Under the pieces are notes generated by a model. That model made no database searches and was not told the DNA's origin. It saw only the letters and a list, made by a program, of their open reading frames with translations. Positions 25,769 to 34,500 of a stretch of 64,000 bases of DNA are shown here, piece after piece (position 1 is the stretch's first letter; each line of letters opens with the position of its first letter). A program made the position numbers and the translations under genes. The stretch comes from JBCBCP01 sp039817385 (lineage in GTDB: Bacteria > Pseudomonadota > Alphaproteobacteria > Rhodobacterales > Rhodobacteraceae), in contig JBCBVY010000003.1 in assembly GCA_039817385.1 (NCBI GenBank), forward strand, positions 434,001 to 498,000, written 5' to 3'.

Positions 25769-26461
25769 ATGAAACGTCTTTCAATCGCCCTCATCGCAGG
25801 GCTCAGCCTCACCTCTGCCGCAGGCGCGGCCACGCTGCAAACCGTGGGCCTCTCCGGCGGCACAGCCGTGGATTTCTCCGGCCTGACCGCGTCGACACCG
25901 GGCAGCATCACCCCCATCAACACAAGCGACAGCGCATTCACCAACGCCGGCATCGCCTCCATCACTGTCGATGACCGACCCTCATCGAACAACGAGTTTT
26001 ACAATCCCGGCTCCACCTTCGGTGCCGGGGATGCCCTCTTCAACACCGAAGATGGCGAGCTGATCCTCGTCGAGGAGGGAACAACCCTCGACTTCGGCTC
26101 ACCGACCTTCACCATCGCCTTCGCTGGTCTGGTCGACGGGTTCGGGTTCCGCATCGCCGACACCAGCAGCTCGTTCATCAACCCGCTCGTCGTGCAGGTC
26201 TTCGCCGGCGGCACCGAGTTGCTGAACGAAGCGTTCACGGGCCTCTACGACGCGTCGACCGAGTTCTCGATCACCGACTCCCTGGGCTTTGACCGCGTCG
26301 TCATAGGTCCCGATGGCATCGATGCCGACGGCTACGGCATCTCCAGCCTCACCGTCGGCAGCTCCGTCACGATCGACCCGATCCCGCTCCCGGCAGGCGC
26401 ATGGCTCCTGCTGACCGGCCTCGGCGCGCTTGGCCTGGGACGCCGCTTCCGCCGCACTTGA
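25769..26461 (+). CDS. VPLPA-CTERM sorting domain protein
   Basis: A 230-residue exported protein. Signal peptide MKRLSIALIAGLSLTSAAGA, a Ser/Thr/Asp/Gly-rich middle with the look of a beta-rich surface domain, and a C-terminal sorting tail: PLPAGAWLLLTGLGALGLG then RRFRR. This is the VPLPA form of the PEP-CTERM signal recognised by exosortase in Rhodobacterales, so the protein is probably processed at the inner membrane and released to the surface or matrix. Ribosome site AAAGGGAAG precedes the ATG. The specific function is unknown. Confidence 0.85.
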   Translation: MKRLSIALIAGLSLTSAAGAATLQTVGLSGGTAVDFSGLTASTPGSITPINTSDSAFTNAGIASITVDDRPSSNNEFYNPGSTFGAGDALFNTEDGELILVEEGTTLDFGSPTFTIAFAGLVDGFGFRIADTSSSFINPLVVQVFAGGTELLNEAFTGLYDASTEFSITDSLGFDRVVIGPDGIDADGYGISSLTVGSSVTIDPIPLPAGAWLLLTGLGALGLGRRFRRT

Positions 26462-26477
26462 CCGTTGAAACCGCCGA

Positions 26478-26500
26478 GGGGCGCGAAACCCACGCGCCCC
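26478..26500. terminator. Bidirectional terminator hairpin
   Basis: GGGGCGCG and CGCGCCCC form a perfect 8-bp stem with a seven-base loop, 17 bases after the VPLPA-CTERM gene stop, between convergent genes. No long T run on either side. Confidence 0.55.
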
Positions 26501-26507
26501 TTGCTGC

Positions 26508-26548
26508 GCAAGTTGCACAAACCGCCCTCAAACAGCTGTGCAACTTGC
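26508..26548. repeat. Perfect 12-bp inverted repeat between convergent genes
   Basis: GCAAGTTGCACA (26508-26519) and TGTGCAACTTGC (26537-26548) are exact complements separated by 17 bases. It lies 12 bases past the stop of the minus-strand peptidase gene. It may be that gene's transcript-end hairpin, or a two-site operator. Confidence 0.5.
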
Positions 26549-26559
26549 TCAAAACGCGT

Positions 26560-28599
26560 CTACGTTGGCGCGGGCGCGCTCCCGGCCTCTGGCGCCAGAC
26601 CCCGGCCCTTCAGCAAGGCCTCAACCCCCGGCAAACGGCCCCGAAACGCGGTGTAAAGCTCTGCCGCGTCGCGCGATCCGCCAGAGGACAGGATGTGCGT
26701 CTCCAGCGCCTTTGCCGTGCTCGCATCGAAGGCACTGCCTGCCTCCTCAAAGGCGGCGAAGGCGTCCGCGTCCATCACCTCCGACCACATGTAGCTGTAA
26801 TAGCCCGCGCTATAGCCATCCCCGGCAAAGACATGGGCAAAATGCGGGGTGGCGTGGCGCATCCCGATGGCGCCGGGCATCCCGATTTCTGCCAGCACCT
26901 CTGCCTGTTTCGCCATCGGATCCTCGGGCGCCGCGCCCGCGTGAAACGCCAAATCCACAAGCGCGGAGGCAACATACTCCACCGTCTGGAACCCCATGTC
27001 ATAAGTCGCCGCCGCCAGCACCTTGTCCAGCAACACGCGCGGGATGATGGCGCCCGTCTCTGCGTGCACAGCGTGGGCCGCCAGGACCTCCGGCACCTCC
27101 AGCCAGTGCTCGTAGAGCTGGCTGGGCAGCTCCACGAAGTCCCGCGCGACGGACGTGCCCGACACGCTTTCATAGTTCACATCCGACAGCATCTGGTGCA
27201 ACGCGTGGCCAAACTCATGAAACAGCGTGCGCGCGTCATCATAGCTCAGCAGCGCGGGCGCCCCTTTGGCAAAGTTGCACACGTTGATGACCACGGGCGT
27301 TTGCACCTCCGGGTATTTCGCCTGGGACCGCATCGCCGAACACCACGCACCGGACCGCTTGCCGCCCCGGGCAAAATAGTCGCCGATAAAGACCGCCACA
27401 TGCGCCCCGTCCCGGCGCACTTCCCATGCGCGGCAATCGGGGTGGTAGAGCGGCACATCAAGCGGCACGAAAGACAGGCCAAAGAGCCGCGCCGCGCAGT
27501 CAAACGCGGCCTCGATCATCCGGTCGAGCTGGAAATAGGGCTTCAGCTCCGCCTCATCGAGGTCGTGCAGCTCCTTGCGCCGCTTTTCCGCGTAGTAGCG
27601 CCAGTCCCAGGGCTGCAAGTCTCCGTTCACCCCATCGGCCTGCATCATCTGGCCAAGAATCCAGCCGTCGGCCTCTGCCGCTGCTTTGGCCGGGCCCCAG
27701 ACCTCCATCAGCAGGCCGCGCACCGCCTCGGGCGTGCCCGCCATCTCTGTCTCCAGCTTGTAGGAGGCGAAGTCTGCATACCCCAGCAGCTCGGCCCGCT
27801 CCTCGCGCAGGGCGAGGATTTCGGCGGCGATTGCGCGGTTGTCCGTCTCCCCCCCGTTTGCACCGCGCGCAGCCCAGGCCGCGTAAGCCTTCTGGCGCAG
27901 CTCGCGGCGGGGCGAGAATTGCAGGAACGGCACGATGAGCGAGCGCGAGAGCGTCACCACCGGCCCCTCCGCGCCCTTCTCCTCACCCGCTGCGCGCGCA
28001 GCAGCCACGACAAAACCCGGAAGGCCCACCAGATCGTCTTCTGATAGTTCCATGAACCAGTCGCGCTCATCCGCCAGAAGGTTCTGGGTAAAGGCCGTGC
28101 CCAGCGTCGCGAGCCGTCCCTTGATCTCCTTCATCCGGGCCGCGGCCTCCCCGGTCAGCGCGGCGCCCGCGCGGACAAAACCGCGATGGCTCAGCATCAG
28201 CACCCGCGCCTGCTCCTCCGTCAGGTCATGATCCGCCCGCGCCTCCCACAGGGCCGCGACCCGGGCAAAGAGCGCCGTATTGGCGGTGATGTCGGCGTAA
28301 TGGGCCGCGATCTTGGGCGAAAACTCCCGCTGGAGCGCCTCGCGCGCCGGGTTGCTGTCGGACCCCGCAACGGTGAAGAACGTGCCCAGCACTTTGGACA
28401 TATCCTTGCCCGCCGTCTCCAGCGCGCCGATCACGTTGTCGAAGGTCACGGGCGCGCTAGCGGCCGCAATCGCGTCAATCTCGGCGTTGTGCCGCGCCAG
28501 TGCTTCCTCCAGCGCCGGGGCGAAATCATCATCGGAAATGGCATCGAACGGCGCGATCTCAAACGGCGTGGTCCAGTCAGCAAGCAGCGGATTTGTCAT
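26560..28599 (-). CDS. M3-family zinc metallopeptidase (oligopeptidase A / dipeptidyl carboxypeptidase type)
   Basis: Cytoplasmic peptidase of the thimet oligopeptidase family that would degrade short peptides, including cleaved signal peptides. The 679 residues carry the zinc motif HEFGH in LFHEFGHALHQML near residue 460 and the downstream GTSVARDFVELPSQ segment with the third zinc ligand. No signal peptide. The start is the ATG at 28599, preceded by AAAGGAG at seven bases; a start seven codons upstream lacks this. Confidence 0.93.
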   Translation of the reverse strand: MTNPLLADWTTPFEIAPFDAISDDDFAPALEEALARHNAEIDAIAAASAPVTFDNVIGALETAGKDMSKVLGTFFTVAGSDSNPAREALQREFSPKIAAHYADITANTALFARVAALWEARADHDLTEEQARVLMLSHRGFVRAGAALTGEAAARMKEIKGRLATLGTAFTQNLLADERDWFMELSEDDLVGLPGFVVAAARAAGEEKGAEGPVVTLSRSLIVPFLQFSPRRELRQKAYAAWAARGANGGETDNRAIAAEILALREERAELLGYADFASYKLETEMAGTPEAVRGLLMEVWGPAKAAAEADGWILGQMMQADGVNGDLQPWDWRYYAEKRRKELHDLDEAELKPYFQLDRMIEAAFDCAARLFGLSFVPLDVPLYHPDCRAWEVRRDGAHVAVFIGDYFARGGKRSGAWCSAMRSQAKYPEVQTPVVINVCNFAKGAPALLSYDDARTLFHEFGHALHQMLSDVNYESVSGTSVARDFVELPSQLYEHWLEVPEVLAAHAVHAETGAIIPRVLLDKVLAAATYDMGFQTVEYVASALVDLAFHAGAAPEDPMAKQAEVLAEIGMPGAIGMRHATPHFAHVFAGDGYSAGYYSYMWSEVMDADAFAAFEEAGSAFDASTAKALETHILSSGGSRDAAELYTAFRGRLPGVEALLKGRGLAPEAGSAPAPT

Positions 28600-28676
28600 G
28601 GGTGTCTCCTTTGCTCTCAACCTAATCGCCGCGCCGGGACTTGCAAATGCGGGCGCGCTGACAAAGGCTCCGCCCC

Positions 28677-29882
28677 ATGAGCAAAACGAACCATATGGGC
28701 GAGATGACCCGCGCGATCCATGCCGGCGAAGCGCCCGACCCCACCACTGGCGCCTCCGCGCCGCCCATCCACATGTCCTCGACCTTTGTCAGCCACGATG
28801 TGTCCGGGTTTTCCGCGCACGATCTGACGGATGAAAGCCCCTTTGCCTATGCGCGCTGGGCCAACCCGTCCGTGCAGATGCTAGAGCGGAAGATTGCCGC
28901 GCTGCAAGGGACCGAGGATTGCCTCTGCACCGCCTCCGGTATGGCCGCGGCTTCGGCAATCCTGTTGAGCCTGCTGTCCTCGGGCGATCACCTTGTCATC
29001 TCGGATGTCAGCTATGCCGGGGTCGCCGAGCTGGCGCGCGAGACGTTGCCGCGCATGGGGATCGAGGTCACGCCGGTCGATATGTCGGACCCGGCAGAGG
29101 TCGCGAACGCCCTGCGCCCCAACACCAAGCTGGTGCATTGCGAAAGCCCCGCCAACCCAATCCTGCGCCTGACCGATCTGGCGGCAGTGGCACAGCTTGC
29201 CCATGAAGCCGGGGCGCTGGTGTCGACGGACGCAACCTTTGCCTCGCCGCTGGGCCTCGATACCGAGGCGCTTGGCATCGACCTCGTCATGCACTCGACC
29301 ACCAAGTATATCGGCGGGCACGGCGATGCGGTCGGCGGTGCGGTCTGCGGGCGCACCGAGCTGATCAAGCAGCTGCGGCTGGAGGCGGGCATTCACCACG
29401 GCGGGATCCTGTCGCCTTTCAACGCGTGGCTGATCGCGCGCGGCATGGCGACCCTGCCTTTGCGGATGCGCGCGCACCAAAGCGGCGCGCTGGCCGTGGC
29501 GGAATGGCTGGAAGCGCAGCAGTCCGTGACCCGCGTGATGCATCCGGGCCTTGCCTCGCACCCGCAACACGGGCTTGCGGAGGCGCAAATGAAGAACACC
29601 TCTGGCATGGTGTCCTTTCAGGTGGGCGACGTGGCCAAGGGGGAGGCCATCGCGCAGGCGATGATCGACCGGTTGCAGCTGATCCACTACGCTGTATCGC
29701 TGGGCCATCACCGCAGCCTTGTGTTCTGGATGGAGACAGAGGCGCTGATGTCGTCCTCCTTTGCCCTGTCGGGCAAAGCGGCGGAGAGCTACCGCGCCTA
29801 TGCGGGGGACGGGATATTCCGCCTGTCTGTCGGCCTTGAGGACCCGGACGACCTGATCGCCGATCTGGCCCGCGTGCTGTGA
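28677..29882 (+). CDS. PLP-dependent trans-sulfuration family enzyme
   Basis: A 401-residue Cys/Met-metabolism PLP enzyme (cystathionine gamma-synthase / gamma-lyase / methionine gamma-lyase family). The cofactor Lys is in HSTTKYIGGHGDAVGG near residue 206, and the substrate motif FAYARWANPSVQMLE lies near 55 and GTEDCLCTASGMAA near 78. Which of the family reactions it catalyses cannot be told from the sequence. It is a single gene between the peptidase gene and the convergent moeB. Confidence 0.85.
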   Translation: MSKTNHMGEMTRAIHAGEAPDPTTGASAPPIHMSSTFVSHDVSGFSAHDLTDESPFAYARWANPSVQMLERKIAALQGTEDCLCTASGMAAASAILLSLLSSGDHLVISDVSYAGVAELARETLPRMGIEVTPVDMSDPAEVANALRPNTKLVHCESPANPILRLTDLAAVAQLAHEAGALVSTDATFASPLGLDTEALGIDLVMHSTTKYIGGHGDAVGGAVCGRTELIKQLRLEAGIHHGGILSPFNAWLIARGMATLPLRMRAHQSGALAVAEWLEAQQSVTRVMHPGLASHPQHGLAEAQMKNTSGMVSFQVGDVAKGEAIAQAMIDRLQLIHYAVSLGHHRSLVFWMETEALMSSSFALSGKAAESYRAYAGDGIFRLSVGLEDPDDLIADLARVL

Positions 29883-29930
29883 CCAGCGCGGCTTGCGCTG
29901 GCACCTTTGCCACCTGGGGCGGGATGGTGG

Positions 29931-30986
29931 CTAGTGCAGTCCTCCGCACACCGGGCACGCGGCGCGCGGGGTGATCGCAATCTGGCGGTTTTCGCCCCAG
30001 AGCGCATCGAAGATCAGCATCTGACCGCGCAAGGGCTGACCCGCGCCCGTGATGATCTTCACCGCCTCAGCGGCCATCATCGCGCCGACCACACCGGGCA
30101 ACGGGCCAAGCACGCCTGCCTCTGCGCAAGTCGGGGCCAGACCCGCCGCGGCAGGCTGGTCGAAGACACAGCGATAGCAGGGCGCACCGTTGGCCGGGTC
30201 AAAGACACTCAGCTGCCCTTCCCACTGGCTCAGCGCGCCAGAGACGAGCGGCACGCCAGCGGCAACGCAGGCCGCATTCACGGCATAGCGCGTCTGCGCA
30301 TCGTCGGTGCCGTCCAGAACGACGTCGTAGTCTGCTACCAGATCATCTGCCATGTCCGCCGTCAGCGCGCGGTGGTAGGGGCGGACCTCCACAAAGGGGT
30401 TCTGCGCCTTCATCGCCGCCTCGGCGGAGAAGACCTTGGGCATCCCGATCCGCGCATCGGTGTGGATCACCTGCCGTTGCAGGTTGCTGCCATCGACGGT
30501 GTCCGGGTCGATCACGCCAATTGTGCCAACCCCGGCAGCCGCCAGATACTGCAAAACGGGGGACCCAAGCCCCCCCGCGCCCACGACCAGCACCTTTGCC
30601 TTCTTCAGCGCGACCTGCCCCGGCCCGCCAATCTCGCGCAGCACCACATGACGGGCGTAACGGTTCAGCTCCGTCTCCGACAGCGGGCCTTGCGGGGGGG
30701 CGTCCGCCTCGGCGCGCCGCGCCTCTTCCGCGCCCGCACGGCTGCGCAAAAGGCTCAGCCCATAACGGTAGGCGAGGATGACAAGCACAAAGCCAAGGAT
30801 CAGCAGCCAGAACTCCGGCTCGCCCCCGGTCGCCTCCCGCAAGGGGTGGCCATCGGGCAGCAGGATATGCGCCGTCAGTACCCCGACAAACAGCAGGCCG
30901 ATCATGTTCAGGCGGGCGGCGCGCGGGGCGCCCATCGCCGCGCCAATGCCCCACATCACCGCCGCCATCACGAACACTACAAACAT
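29931..30986 (-). CDS. moeB: MoeB/ThiF-family adenylyltransferase with N-terminal membrane region
   Basis: E1-like enzyme that would adenylate the C-terminus of a ubiquitin-like sulfur carrier such as MoaD or ThiS. Residues about 100-351 form the ThiF fold with the ATP motif VVGAGGLGSPVLQYL, the DxVxxSNLQRQ segment, and two zinc CxxC pairs (CYRC, CPVC). Residues 1-85 contain three predicted membrane helices (about 1-20, 27-44, 60-80), unlike the soluble Escherichia coli MoeB. It starts at a one-base overlap with dut (TGATG). Confidence 0.88.
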   Translation of the reverse strand: MFVVFVMAAVMWGIGAAMGAPRAARLNMIGLLFVGVLTAHILLPDGHPLREATGGEPEFWLLILGFVLVILAYRYGLSLLRSRAGAEEARRAEADAPPQGPLSETELNRYARHVVLREIGGPGQVALKKAKVLVVGAGGLGSPVLQYLAAAGVGTIGVIDPDTVDGSNLQRQVIHTDARIGMPKVFSAEAAMKAQNPFVEVRPYHRALTADMADDLVADYDVVLDGTDDAQTRYAVNAACVAAGVPLVSGALSQWEGQLSVFDPANGAPCYRCVFDQPAAAGLAPTCAEAGVLGPLPGVVGAMMAAEAVKIITGAGQPLRGQMLIFDALWGENRQIAITPRAACPVCGGLH

Positions 30987-31438
30987 CAGCCCGCTCCCGT
31001 GCTGCCAAAGCCGCCCGCCCCGCGCGGGGTCTCATCCAGGCTGTTCACAAGCTCCAACTGCGCCTGCACGACCGGCGCTGCCACCATCTGGGCAATCCGC
31101 ATTCCGTGGGTGACGGTAAAGGCGTCCTGCCCGAGGTTGATCAGGATCACGCCGACCTCCCCCCGGTAATCGCTGTCGATGGTGCCGGGGCTGTTGACGA
31201 GCGTGACCCCATGTTTAAGCGCGAGGCCGGAGCGGGGCCGCACCTGAACTTCCGCGCCTTCCGGGATCGCCATGCACAGCCCTGTTGGCACCAGAGCGCG
31301 CGCACCCGGGGCCAGCACAAACTCTCCTCGATCCGGCAAATTCGCGCGCACATCGGCCCCCGCCGCGCCTGCGCTTTCATAGGCAGGCAGGCCCAGCGCA
31401 GTGTCCGCGCCCTCCGCCCAGGTCACTTTGATCTTCAT
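30986..31438 (-). CDS. dut: dUTP diphosphatase
   Basis: Trimeric dUTPase, 150 residues, hydrolysing dUTP to dUMP and pyrophosphate. The five family motifs can be followed: AGADVRAN, RPRSGLALKHG, NSPGTIDSDYRGEV, DAFTVTHGMRIAQMV, and the C-terminal RGAGGFGSTG. It lies 23 bases after coaBC, the usual neighbour in proteobacteria. Confidence 0.97.
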   Translation of the reverse strand: MKIKVTWAEGADTALGLPAYESAGAAGADVRANLPDRGEFVLAPGARALVPTGLCMAIPEGAEVQVRPRSGLALKHGVTLVNSPGTIDSDYRGEVGVILINLGQDAFTVTHGMRIAQMVAAPVVQAQLELVNSLDETPRGAGGFGSTGAG

Positions 31439-31461
31439 GGATGCTCCCTTCCCGCGGGGAC

Positions 31462-32658
31462 CTAGCCCGCGAGGGCCGCGGCGACACGTGCGGCAAGGCG
31501 GCGCGCCACCTCGTCCTTGTCCATGCGCGGCCAGTCCTCGGCGGCGCCGTCGGTGATAAGATGCACCGCGTTCTGGCTGCCGCCCATGATCCCGGTTTCG
31601 GGCGAGACGTCATTGGCCACGATCCAGTCGCACCCCTTGCGGGCGCGTTTGGCGGTGGCGTTGGCAATCACGTCATCGGTTTCCGCCGCAAAGCCGACGA
31701 CCAGGCGGGGCCGCCCTTGAGTCATCTTGGACACTTCAGCGAGGATGTCCGGGTTCTCTGCAAACTCCAGCGATGGCATCCCACCCTTGGTTTTCTTCAA
31801 CTTCCGATCCGAGGCGCTGGCCACGCGCCAGTCTGCCACGGCGGCGGCAAAAATCGCCGCATCGCAGGGCAGCGCCGTGTGGACCGCGTCGCGCATCTGC
31901 TGCGCTGTTTCTACGCGGTGCAGGACAACGCTAGCGGGCGGCGGCACATCGGCTGGGCCGGTAATGAAATGCACCTCCGCCCCCAGATCGCGCAGCGCAG
32001 CACCAAGCGCCGTGCCCTGCGCCCCGGACGAGCGGTTCGCGATATAGCGGACCGGGTCAATCGGTTCATGCGTGGGCCCGGAGGTGACCAGCACCCGTTT
32101 GCCGCTCAGCGGCCCGGCGCTGAGCCGCGCCGTCACGGCCTCCACAATCTCAAGCGGCTCGGCCATGCGGCCCGGGCCAAACTCACCGCAGGCCATGTCG
32201 CCATCATTCGGGCCAACAAAGCTGACCCCGTCGCTGCGCAGCGTTTCCAGATTGCGCTGGGTCGCTTGGTGCTGCCACATGCGGACATTCATCGCGGGGG
32301 CCATTAGCACGGGCGTGTCGGTGGCCAGCAACAGCGTCGTGGCCAGATCGTTCGCATGACCCTGCGCGGCCTTGGCCATCAGATCAGCCGTTGCAGGGGC
32401 CACAACGACAAGGTCTGCCACGCGGCTGAGCCGGATATGCCCCATCTCCGCCTCGTCCGTCAGATCGAACAGCTCGGTATAGATTTTGGACCCTGCGAGC
32501 GAAGAGACCGACAACGGCGAGACAAATTCGTGCCCCGCACGTGTCAGCACAGGCGTCACTTGGGCGCCACGCTCCCGCAGCCGCCGGATCAGATCGAGCG
32601 ATTTATACGCTGCGATTCCGCCGCCAATGATCAGCAATATGGATTTGTCTGCCAACAT
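31462..32658 (-). CDS. coaBC: Phosphopantothenoylcysteine decarboxylase / phosphopantothenate-cysteine ligase
   Basis: Bifunctional enzyme of coenzyme A synthesis, 398 residues. The N-terminal CoaC flavoprotein half has GGGIAAYKSLDLIRRL and the catalytic His region with PAMNVRMW; the C-terminal CoaB half has VTSGPTHEPIDPVRYIANRSSGAQG. First gene of a coaBC-dut-moeB unit. A double-hairpin repeat (copy B) lies upstream. Confidence 0.96.
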   Translation of the reverse strand: MLADKSILLIIGGGIAAYKSLDLIRRLRERGAQVTPVLTRAGHEFVSPLSVSSLAGSKIYTELFDLTDEAEMGHIRLSRVADLVVVAPATADLMAKAAQGHANDLATTLLLATDTPVLMAPAMNVRMWQHQATQRNLETLRSDGVSFVGPNDGDMACGEFGPGRMAEPLEIVEAVTARLSAGPLSGKRVLVTSGPTHEPIDPVRYIANRSSGAQGTALGAALRDLGAEVHFITGPADVPPPASVVLHRVETAQQMRDAVHTALPCDAAIFAAAVADWRVASASDRKLKKTKGGMPSLEFAENPDILAEVSKMTQGRPRLVVGFAAETDDVIANATAKRARKGCDWIVANDVSPETGIMGGSQNAVHLITDGAAEDWPRMDKDEVARRLAARVAAALAG

Positions 32659-32699
32659 GGCGCGAGACTAGGCGGAACCGCGGAGCCCCGCAACGGGGG

Positions 32700-32757
32700 C
32701 TCTTCAGGCCAGACGGCCTTCATCGCCCGAAGAAGGCCAACGGGCCTGATGAGGGCC
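32700..32757 (+). repeat. Double-hairpin intergenic repeat, copy B
   Basis: Begins CTCTTCAGGCC and contains AGGCC/GGCCT and AAGGCC/GGCCT hairpins around TTCATCG and GAAGAAGG words shared with copies A and C. An extra hairpin, GAGCCCC/GGGGCTC, sits immediately before it. It abuts the stop codon of the minus-strand ChaN-family gene. Confidence 0.7.
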
Positions 32758-33542
32758 TAGCGCAGGGCCGCGCAAGGGTCGGGCCGTTCCACAACCGGCG
32801 CGTCGCGCAGAATGTCAAAGCCGCCCTCGGGCATCACGCCGCCCTCGCCCTGTCCAAGCGTAACGACCACCGCATCTGGCGCGGCACGCCGCAAGAACCG
32901 CGGAATGCCCCAATCGCCCCGCGCGTGGCCATTGCCTGTGATGATCACCACCGGCCCGCCTGTTTCGCGCCACGCCTCAATCGCGGTCTTTGCAAGGGTT
33001 GCATCGCGCAGCCGCTGCACGTTGACCATGCCGGGGATGATATCGGCGGGCAGCATCTCGCAATGGGCGTCGAATTGCAGCTGGTTGCGCGCGGCCTGTT
33101 CGTCCGTGGGCAGATCGCGGTCGAGACCGTAAAGGATCGGCTCTGGGAAGGCGGTGGCCAGATCGCCTTCGAGGATGCTGCGGGCAAGCGTCCGCGGAAC
33201 TGCAGCGCCGTAATGGCGCGCCTGCGGGGCCGAGGCGATGATCGGGTGGTACATCGCGAAATCCGGCCAGCCGGACGCCTCCCACTCCATCACCGCGCTG
33301 AGCGCATCTGCGCCAAGTTCAGGGTCAACGCGCGCCGCCTGATCGGGCGACATCATCTCCCATACGATGGCCGAAGGAGAGATCAGCGCAACCGCGCGCG
33401 CCTGCACCACATGATGCGCCGGGTTGTCATGCCGCTCGCCCAGGATCACGATGTCGGCGCCTTCGAAATCGGTTGTATCAAAGGCAAGGGCCGCCCCGGC
33501 AAGAGCGGCCCAAAGGAGAAAACTGTGAACCAAGCGCATCAT
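32757..33542 (-). CDS. ChaN-family (haem-binding/Tiki-fold) exported protein
   Basis: A 261-residue protein with an N-terminal signal peptide (cut after ALA, no lipobox Cys) and the ChaN core: ILGERHDNPAHH near residue 32 and ITGNGHARGDWG near 200. ChaN of Campylobacter binds haem; the wider superfamily includes metalloprotease-like Tiki proteins. Its ATG overlaps the rpoH stop (ATGA), so it is co-transcribed with the sigma factor. Ligand or substrate unknown. Confidence 0.82.
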   Translation of the reverse strand: MMRLVHSFLLWAALAGAALAFDTTDFEGADIVILGERHDNPAHHVVQARAVALISPSAIVWEMMSPDQAARVDPELGADALSAVMEWEASGWPDFAMYHPIIASAPQARHYGAAVPRTLARSILEGDLATAFPEPILYGLDRDLPTDEQAARNQLQFDAHCEMLPADIIPGMVNVQRLRDATLAKTAIEAWRETGGPVVIITGNGHARGDWGIPRFLRRAAPDAVVVTLGQGEGGVMPEGGFDILRDAPVVERPDPCAALR

Positions 33543-34417
33543 GCGAGGAAATGGTGCACTTCCTTGCTTTGCCCTTCAAGCGACTTGCGCATCTTGGCAA
33601 ACGCCGCAGCCTCAAGCTGGCGCACTCGCTCCTTTGACAGGCTCAGCTCCTGACCAAGGCTTTCCAGCGTCCGCGGGTCTTCGCGCAGCTTGCGCTCGCG
33701 CACGATGAACCGCTCCCGCTCATTCAACGCGCCCAGCGCGGACAAGAGCCATTCGCGCAGCTGTTCGGTGTCGTGCTGATGCTCGACATGCTCCGCCGCC
33801 TGTTCGCTGTCATCCTCCAGCGCGTCGATCCACTCGCGTCCCTCATCATCGACAGACTGCGTGGCGTTCAGCGAATAGTCAGAGCCGGACAGGCGGCCTT
33901 CCATCATCTCCACATCGTGCAGCGGCACACCGATCTCGGTCGAGATCATCTGGCGCAGCTGGTGCTTGTCCAGCACCTCGCCCGCCGCCGCGCTCTCACG
34001 CTCCAGCCGTGCCTGAACTCGGCGCATGTTGAAGAACAGGGATTTCTGGGACGAGGTCGATCCGGTCCGCACCATCGACCAGTTGCGCATCACATAATCC
34101 TGGATAGACGCCTTGATCCACCACACCGCATAGGTCGAAAAGCGCACGCCGCGGTCTGGGTCGAACTTGTCCGCCGCTTTCATCAGGCCCAGGCCCGCTT
34201 CCTGGATCAGATCATTCATCGGGGCGCCGTAGCGCTTGAATTTCGCAGCCATCGAGATGGCAAGCCGCATATAGGCGGTGATCAAACGGTGCAGGCTTTT
34301 CTCGCAACGCTCATCACGCCACGCGTAGGCCAGTTTCAGTTCCGTCTCAGCGTCCAGCAGCTCCGCCTTCATCGCAACACGCGATATCGACATGTCGCGG
34401 ATATTGTCCAAAGCCAT
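33539..34417 (-). CDS. rpoH: RNA polymerase sigma factor RpoH (RpoHII type)
   Basis: Sigma-32 family factor, 292 residues. Region 2 has DLIQEAGLGLMKAADKFDP and FSTYAVWWIKASIQDYVMRN, the RpoH box is SSQKSLFFNMRR, and region 4 has LSLSKERVRQLEAAAF. The phrases YAWRDER and FKRYGAPMNDLI favour the RpoHII group, which in Rhodobacter sphaeroides works in the photo-oxidative stress response, over RpoHI. Divergent from cobU. Confidence 0.92.
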   Translation of the reverse strand: MALDNIRDMSISRVAMKAELLDAETELKLAYAWRDERCEKSLHRLITAYMRLAISMAAKFKRYGAPMNDLIQEAGLGLMKAADKFDPDRGVRFSTYAVWWIKASIQDYVMRNWSMVRTGSTSSQKSLFFNMRRVQARLERESAAAGEVLDKHQLRQMISTEIGVPLHDVEMMEGRLSGSDYSLNATQSVDDEGREWIDALEDDSEQAAEHVEHQHDTEQLREWLLSALGALNERERFIVRERKLREDPRTLESLGQELSLSKERVRQLEAAAFAKMRKSLEGQSKEVHHFLA

Positions 34418-34500
34418 TATACTTCCCCTATCGCAGCCGTTGTCTTTGTTGCGCGCACTGGAAGTGTTACGGAGGAGACCCCAAAACGGTTCACTTGGCT

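Noticed and set aside
26401..28044. Plus-strand open frame of 547 codons
   Set aside because: Antisense to the M3 peptidase, which has its zinc motif and ribosome site.
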